Positions 60,896-64,000 of a stretch of DNA of 64,000 nt are shown piece after piece. The notes beneath the pieces are model-generated. The model was not told where the DNA came from, did not search any database, and was given only the letters and a program-made list of their open reading frames with translations. Every line of letters starts with the position of its first letter. Position 1 is the stretch's first letter. The translations under genes and the position numbers were made by a program. This DNA is from Nocardiopsis alkaliphila YIM 80379 (GTDB taxonomy: Bacteria > Actinomycetota > Actinomycetes > Streptosporangiales > Streptosporangiaceae). The DNA is taken from contig NZ_ANBD01000161.1 in NCBI RefSeq assembly GCF_000341005.1, positions 1 through 64,000 on the forward strand, in the 5' to 3' direction.

Positions 60896-60930
60896 GTCAG
60901 GGTGGCGGGATTCGAAACTACGACCTCTTC
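60896..60930 (-). pseudogene. 3' part of tRNA-Pro, decayed remnant B (att scar)
   Basis: GAAGAGGTCGTAG-TTTCGAAT-CCCGCCACCCTGAC on the minus strand matches remnant A at 29 of 35 positions but has mutations in the T stem, so it is not functional. Same orientation as A, about 800 bases to the right. The forward strand continues directly into the transposase remnant. Confidence 0.65.
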
Positions 60931-60937
60931 CCGTGCC

Positions 60938-61365
60938 AGGCCCTGCTCGTGCTGGTCCACCTGTGCAAAGGCGAACCGTTCACCCACCTCGCGGCCGGAT
61001 TCGGTGTCGGCACCGCCACCACCTGGCACATGCGTACGCGAGACCACCCGCCTGCTCTGCGAACAAGCGCCCACCCTCGAACAGGGGCTGCGCCGCGCTC
61101 GCAGAAGCGGCCACGGATACGTGACCGTCGACGGCACCCTCATCGCCTGCGACCGGGTGGCGGCGGACCGGCCCTTCTACTCCGGCAAGCACCAGCAGCA
61201 CGGCATGAACATCCAGGTCGTGGCCGCTCCCGACGGCGAACCGTTGTGGACTTCCTGGTCGCTACCCGGGGCGGTGCACGACACCAAGGCAGCCCAGGTG
61301 TGGAAGATTGCCGAGCGCATCGAGCTGGCCAGGTCACCCGTGCTGTTCTCGTTCTTCAGCTCCGA
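60938..61365 (+). pseudogene. IS transposase fragment (IS5-type DDE), broken
   Basis: Two forward frames together encode a DDE transposase piece: QALLVLVHLCKGEPFTHLAAGFGVGTAT, then after a frameshift near 61035 ETTRLLCEQAPTLEQGLRR, YVTVDGTLIACDRV (first catalytic Asp) and LPGAVHDTKAAQVWKIAERIE. It lacks the N-terminus and ends before the second catalytic Asp, so it is inactive. Its 5' end lies at tRNA-Pro remnant B. Confidence 0.8.
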
Positions 61366-61560
61366 GAAGCAGGATGAAAAGGTCTCACAGACGCCACCGT
61401 AGCAGTCGAATGGCCTCGGTCTTGGTCTTTCCCCAGGCAGTGAGCTTGTCGTAACTCGACCTGGGGCAGGCTGTCGAGAACCCAAAGAAGGTGAGGTCTA
61501 AAAGTTGCGCAGTACAGGTAGTCTCAAGAGCATGTTGAACTACGAATCGTCCCGTACGTC

Positions 61561-62322
61561 ATGAGTTTGGAGCGACTTCAGACTGCCGCTCGTTATCTCG
61601 ATGAAGCACAGTTGGACCTGCTCTGCGAGATGGCGGACGCCTTTGGGTGGCAAGTCGAAGTTTACAAGAACCCGAAGAGCGATCTAATTAGGGATGGCTT
61701 TGGTGATTCTTTACTCAACCGACTGAGGCTTCATCACGCTACCTCCGAGGAAAAATTCAACAAGACCTCGTTTGAGTTCGCCTTCAAAACTGCCTCGAGG
61801 TTTGCGGGGCGGCGAGCTGAGAAGACGCTGGAACACACCTTTCAGGGCGCCGATGTTGTGGTCGAAGATGTGCGATGGTCATTGAAGACCGAGGGCGCTG
61901 CCCGCATGAGTCAGAGTAATATCACCATTTCGAAGTTCTCTGAGGCGCGGTGGATTAGGGACTGCGTTACTCCGGAAGATTTTGCTCGTGAGGCAACGGC
62001 ACGCATGAGCAAGCACTTGAGCGAGTACGACCGTGTGCTCACTCTGCGGAGCTCCTATGTCCAGAACAAGGAGGCTGTGCGTTACGACCTCGTCGAGATC
62101 CCACATGACATGCTTATGGCTGCCACGAAACTGACCGCAGCTGATTTCTCCCCGCTTACCAAAAAAGGCTCAACTTCCGCATGGGTGATGTTTGAAGGGA
62201 AGCAAGCCTTCACGGTCATCTTGGACGGTAGTGTCGAGAAGATTACCCTGCGTAACATTTCGGTGGGGCAGTGCGTGACTCACGCTCGATGGATTGTGCC
62301 CGTGCTACCCCAAGACGACTAG
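61561..62322 (+). CDS. Candidate type II restriction endonuclease
   Basis: A 253-residue protein encoded tail-to-tail with a DNA cytosine methyltransferase, 8 bases between stop codons. A likely PD-(D/E)XK nuclease core is GAD (Asp98), nine residues, then SLKTEG with Lys109 and Glu111, preceded by a conserved-looking helix (AEKTLEHTF). Base composition is clearly AT-richer than the rest of the window and codon use is mixed, indicating transfer. I recognise no exact enzyme family; identity rests on the motif and on the methyltransferase neighbour. Confidence 0.65.
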   Translation: MSLERLQTAARYLDEAQLDLLCEMADAFGWQVEVYKNPKSDLIRDGFGDSLLNRLRLHHATSEEKFNKTSFEFAFKTASRFAGRRAEKTLEHTFQGADVVVEDVRWSLKTEGAARMSQSNITISKFSEARWIRDCVTPEDFAREATARMSKHLSEYDRVLTLRSSYVQNKEAVRYDLVEIPHDMLMAATKLTAADFSPLTKKGSTSAWVMFEGKQAFTVILDGSVEKITLRNISVGQCVTHARWIVPVLPQDD

Positions 62323-62330
62323 CCCGTGAC

Positions 62331-63545
62331 TTAGAGTGGCAACTGATCCTCTACAGGTAGCAGGTCAGTAGTGGTCAGGTGCGTTCCTGGTAGAAGCGCA
62401 TCCTTCAGCTCAGGGCGTTCGCCTGTCAGGATCCAGTCCGCAACGGCAGCGAGTTGGTAGCTCACAATGGGTGGCACAGCGTCCCCGATATGACGGTACA
62501 TGTTGGAAAGCCCTCGCGCCTTGAACTGGTAAGTATCAGGAAAACCGGTCAAGAGCGCCATCTCGCGAACCGTGCATAGCCTATCTTGCTCAGGATGGGT
62601 GTAACGACCGTTGCCAAAGTGCGCACACTCACGCTTGATCGTGGGTGCCGGGCGATCCCACCACATGCGGCCGTAGACATCAGGGTGCGAACCAAGCTTT
62701 CCAGCTGAGACGCTGCGTTGCATCGCAGGGGTGAGGAGTTCATGCGCATTCTTGTGGAAGCGGAGATCAGCCCACGACCCACCGTCATGAGGCATCGCCT
62801 TGAGGCGACGCCGAGTACTTTCTGTGCCCGTTGAGGGACTCACATGCATCGGGTCGTTTGGGTCCATCTCGCCGGCAGCGATTGGGCGCAGGTGCCCAAT
62901 CGCGCGACGCACGGTGGAAGCTTCAGGAAGAAGAGTCATGCCCTCCCAAAGGTCATCGAGTGTTCGAAGCTTCTGATCACCACGGACCGCGATCACGAGT
63001 GCTCGCTCACGCTTTTGGGGGACACCGAATTGCGAGAGCATGTGGATTCCTGCATAAACCTTGTACCCCATGCTCTCAATTCGATGTCGGAATTCAGTAA
63101 AGTGGATCTTGAAATTTCCTCGTAGAAGTTCTCGGGCGTTCTCCATGACCACGACCTTCGGCTGGAGGACAGCTACATGGTCAGCCACTCGGTAGACGAG
63201 AGAGTTGCGTGGGTCATCAACGAGGTGGTTATTGGGGTTGGCGCGTGAGAAACCAGTGCATGGGGGGCAGGCACTAAGCACATCCAGCTGGCGCCCTTCT
63301 AGCGCAGGTTCAAGCAGACTGTCCAGTTCTTCGCCAGCGAGTTCGGCGAGGTCCCGTTCATGGGGCACGATCCCCATGTTGGCCTCAAAGGTGGAGTTGC
63401 ACTCAAGCGAACCCTTGCCGCTACTGGGTTTTCCGAACTGCGCATCAACCGCCCCCACGACCTCGTAGCCACGGGCGAAGAAGCCGTAACTCATCCCGCC
63501 TGCTCCGCTGAACAAGTCCGCAAAGGTTTTCCTCTTCAACGTCAT
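62331..63545 (-). CDS. DNA (cytosine-5)-methyltransferase
   Basis: A 404-residue C5 methyltransferase. Motif I FADLFSGAGG (8-17) binds S-adenosylmethionine, motif IV ACPPCTGFSR holds catalytic Cys96, motif VI is MENAREL (Glu135), motif VIII is QKRERAL, motif IX is REMALLTGFPDTY and motif X is IGDAVPP. ATG at 63545 places motif I near the N-terminus as usual; longer starts (ATG 63587, TTG 63692) lack ribosome sites. It protects host DNA against the nuclease encoded at 61561. The stretch 63693-63844 holds no clear gene. Confidence 0.92.
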   Translation of the reverse strand: MTLKRKTFADLFSGAGGMSYGFFARGYEVVGAVDAQFGKPSSGKGSLECNSTFEANMGIVPHERDLAELAGEELDSLLEPALEGRQLDVLSACPPCTGFSRANPNNHLVDDPRNSLVYRVADHVAVLQPKVVVMENARELLRGNFKIHFTEFRHRIESMGYKVYAGIHMLSQFGVPQKRERALVIAVRGDQKLRTLDDLWEGMTLLPEASTVRRAIGHLRPIAAGEMDPNDPMHVSPSTGTESTRRRLKAMPHDGGSWADLRFHKNAHELLTPAMQRSVSAGKLGSHPDVYGRMWWDRPAPTIKRECAHFGNGRYTHPEQDRLCTVREMALLTGFPDTYQFKARGLSNMYRHIGDAVPPIVSYQLAAVADWILTGERPELKDALLPGTHLTTTDLLPVEDQLPL

Positions 63546-63844
63546 CTCCTTGGGGCTGCGTGGACCGAGGCGGCACAGGTCGCACATCGGGTTGAGTCTA
63601 GGTTCATTCTGACGGAGACCCCCGACACTCAGGAGGCCGTATCCTACTGTCGTAGCAACGCCGCAGTTCACAGGGGTTACCGAGAGAGACAAGGTGGATG
63701 CTCACCATAGGGGAACGTGAAGAGATCATGCTCCTGAAAACACGAGGTGAAGGTGTCCGCCATGTTGGAGATGGCGTGGATGTGGCGGATACCCTTGGTA
63801 AGCAACACGTGTCGAATTGAGTTGGTCGAAGGGACCCGGTCTCG

Positions 63845-64000
63845 CTAGGCGTAGGACCTGGGCTCCCAAGTCTTCAGTATCTGGGCGGTGACCTGGACCC
63901 GGTGACCTGCGGTGGTCGTCACTGGGACTGCCTCGAACCACCTTTTTGGGGCCACCTTGCCTGAGAGCTCGCTGGCCCGGTGGGGTACGGCGAACTCGGT
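63845..64000 (-). CDS. C-terminal end of a gene running off the right edge
   Basis: A minus-strand open frame with no stop from the right edge to TAG at 63845-63847, 51 residues including SGKVAPKRWFEAVPVTTT and VQVTAQILKTWEPRSYA. The composition looks protein-like but no family is recognised. It may be an accessory gene of the same island. Confidence 0.35.
   Translation of the reverse strand, partial: TEFAVPHRASELSGKVAPKRWFEAVPVTTTAGHRVQVTAQILKTWEPRSYA

Overview
The window is a piece of the core chromosome of a high-GC actinomycete, most like Nocardiopsis or a related Nocardiopsaceae/Streptosporangiales genus. The signs are the high third-position GC, a WhiB regulator, CrgA, the FhaA-FhaB-PstP-RodA-PbpA-PknA-PknB cell-wall/division cluster, a DLW-39 family small protein, several XRE-DUF5753 regulators with a DUF397 partner, a bacterial proteasome activator, and many genes with a leaderless-type promoter. 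The genus is inferred from gene style; no database was searched.

Layout. 0-2.7 kb: the last bases of a 5S rRNA gene and its terminator, two small minus-strand genes (one a HTH/zinc protein of phage-like style), an XRE-DUF5753 regulator, DLW-39 and tRNA-Ala(UGC). 2.8-9.2 kb: a saccharopine-dehydrogenase-like oxidoreductase divergent from a GlxA/AraC regulator, a WblA-like WhiB protein, two membrane proteins, a cyclophilin and a rhomboid protease. 9.3-19.4 kb: crgA, then the minus-strand operon fhaA-fhaB-pstP-rodA-pbpA-pknA-pknB behind tRNA-Leu(CAG). It controls peptidoglycan synthesis and polar growth by Ser/Thr phosphorylation.

19.6-31.4 kb: a tightly packed nine-gene minus-strand operon for uptake and breakdown of a plant-type glycoside (GH3 hydrolase, Gfo/Idh oxidoreductase, a complete Opp-type ABC transporter, a DUF6807 protein and a cupin). 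It reads from a region with two CGAAAGTTTCG palindromes that look like operators of a LacI-type repressor. 31.4-45.8 kb: an SSI-like protease-inhibitor lipoprotein, a rhodanese, a PAS/GAF histidine kinase, an RsbW-like ATPase and STAS protein (possible partner-switch module), a GT2 glycosyltransferase, DUF4446, pheA, serS, the proteasome activator Bpa, a quinone oxidoreductase, a ParA/MinD-like ATPase, two tandem universal stress proteins, tRNA-Ser(UGA) and a thioesterase.

45.8-57 kb: a DNA polymerase III beta-clamp gene followed directly by a tight cluster of DnaA boxes without dnaA, then DUF2786, NUDIX, a tiny acidic peptide gene, a large AfsR/SARP-type regulator, DUF2236, a short AA10 LPMO and two tandem proline-rich membrane proteins. 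57-64 kb is accessory DNA: an XRE-DUF5753/DUF397 pair, a HATPase protein, two displaced 3' halves of tRNA-Pro each with its own terminator (a tandem genomic-island scar), a broken IS transposase, and an AT-richer type II restriction-modification pair. A partial minus-strand reading frame runs off the right edge.
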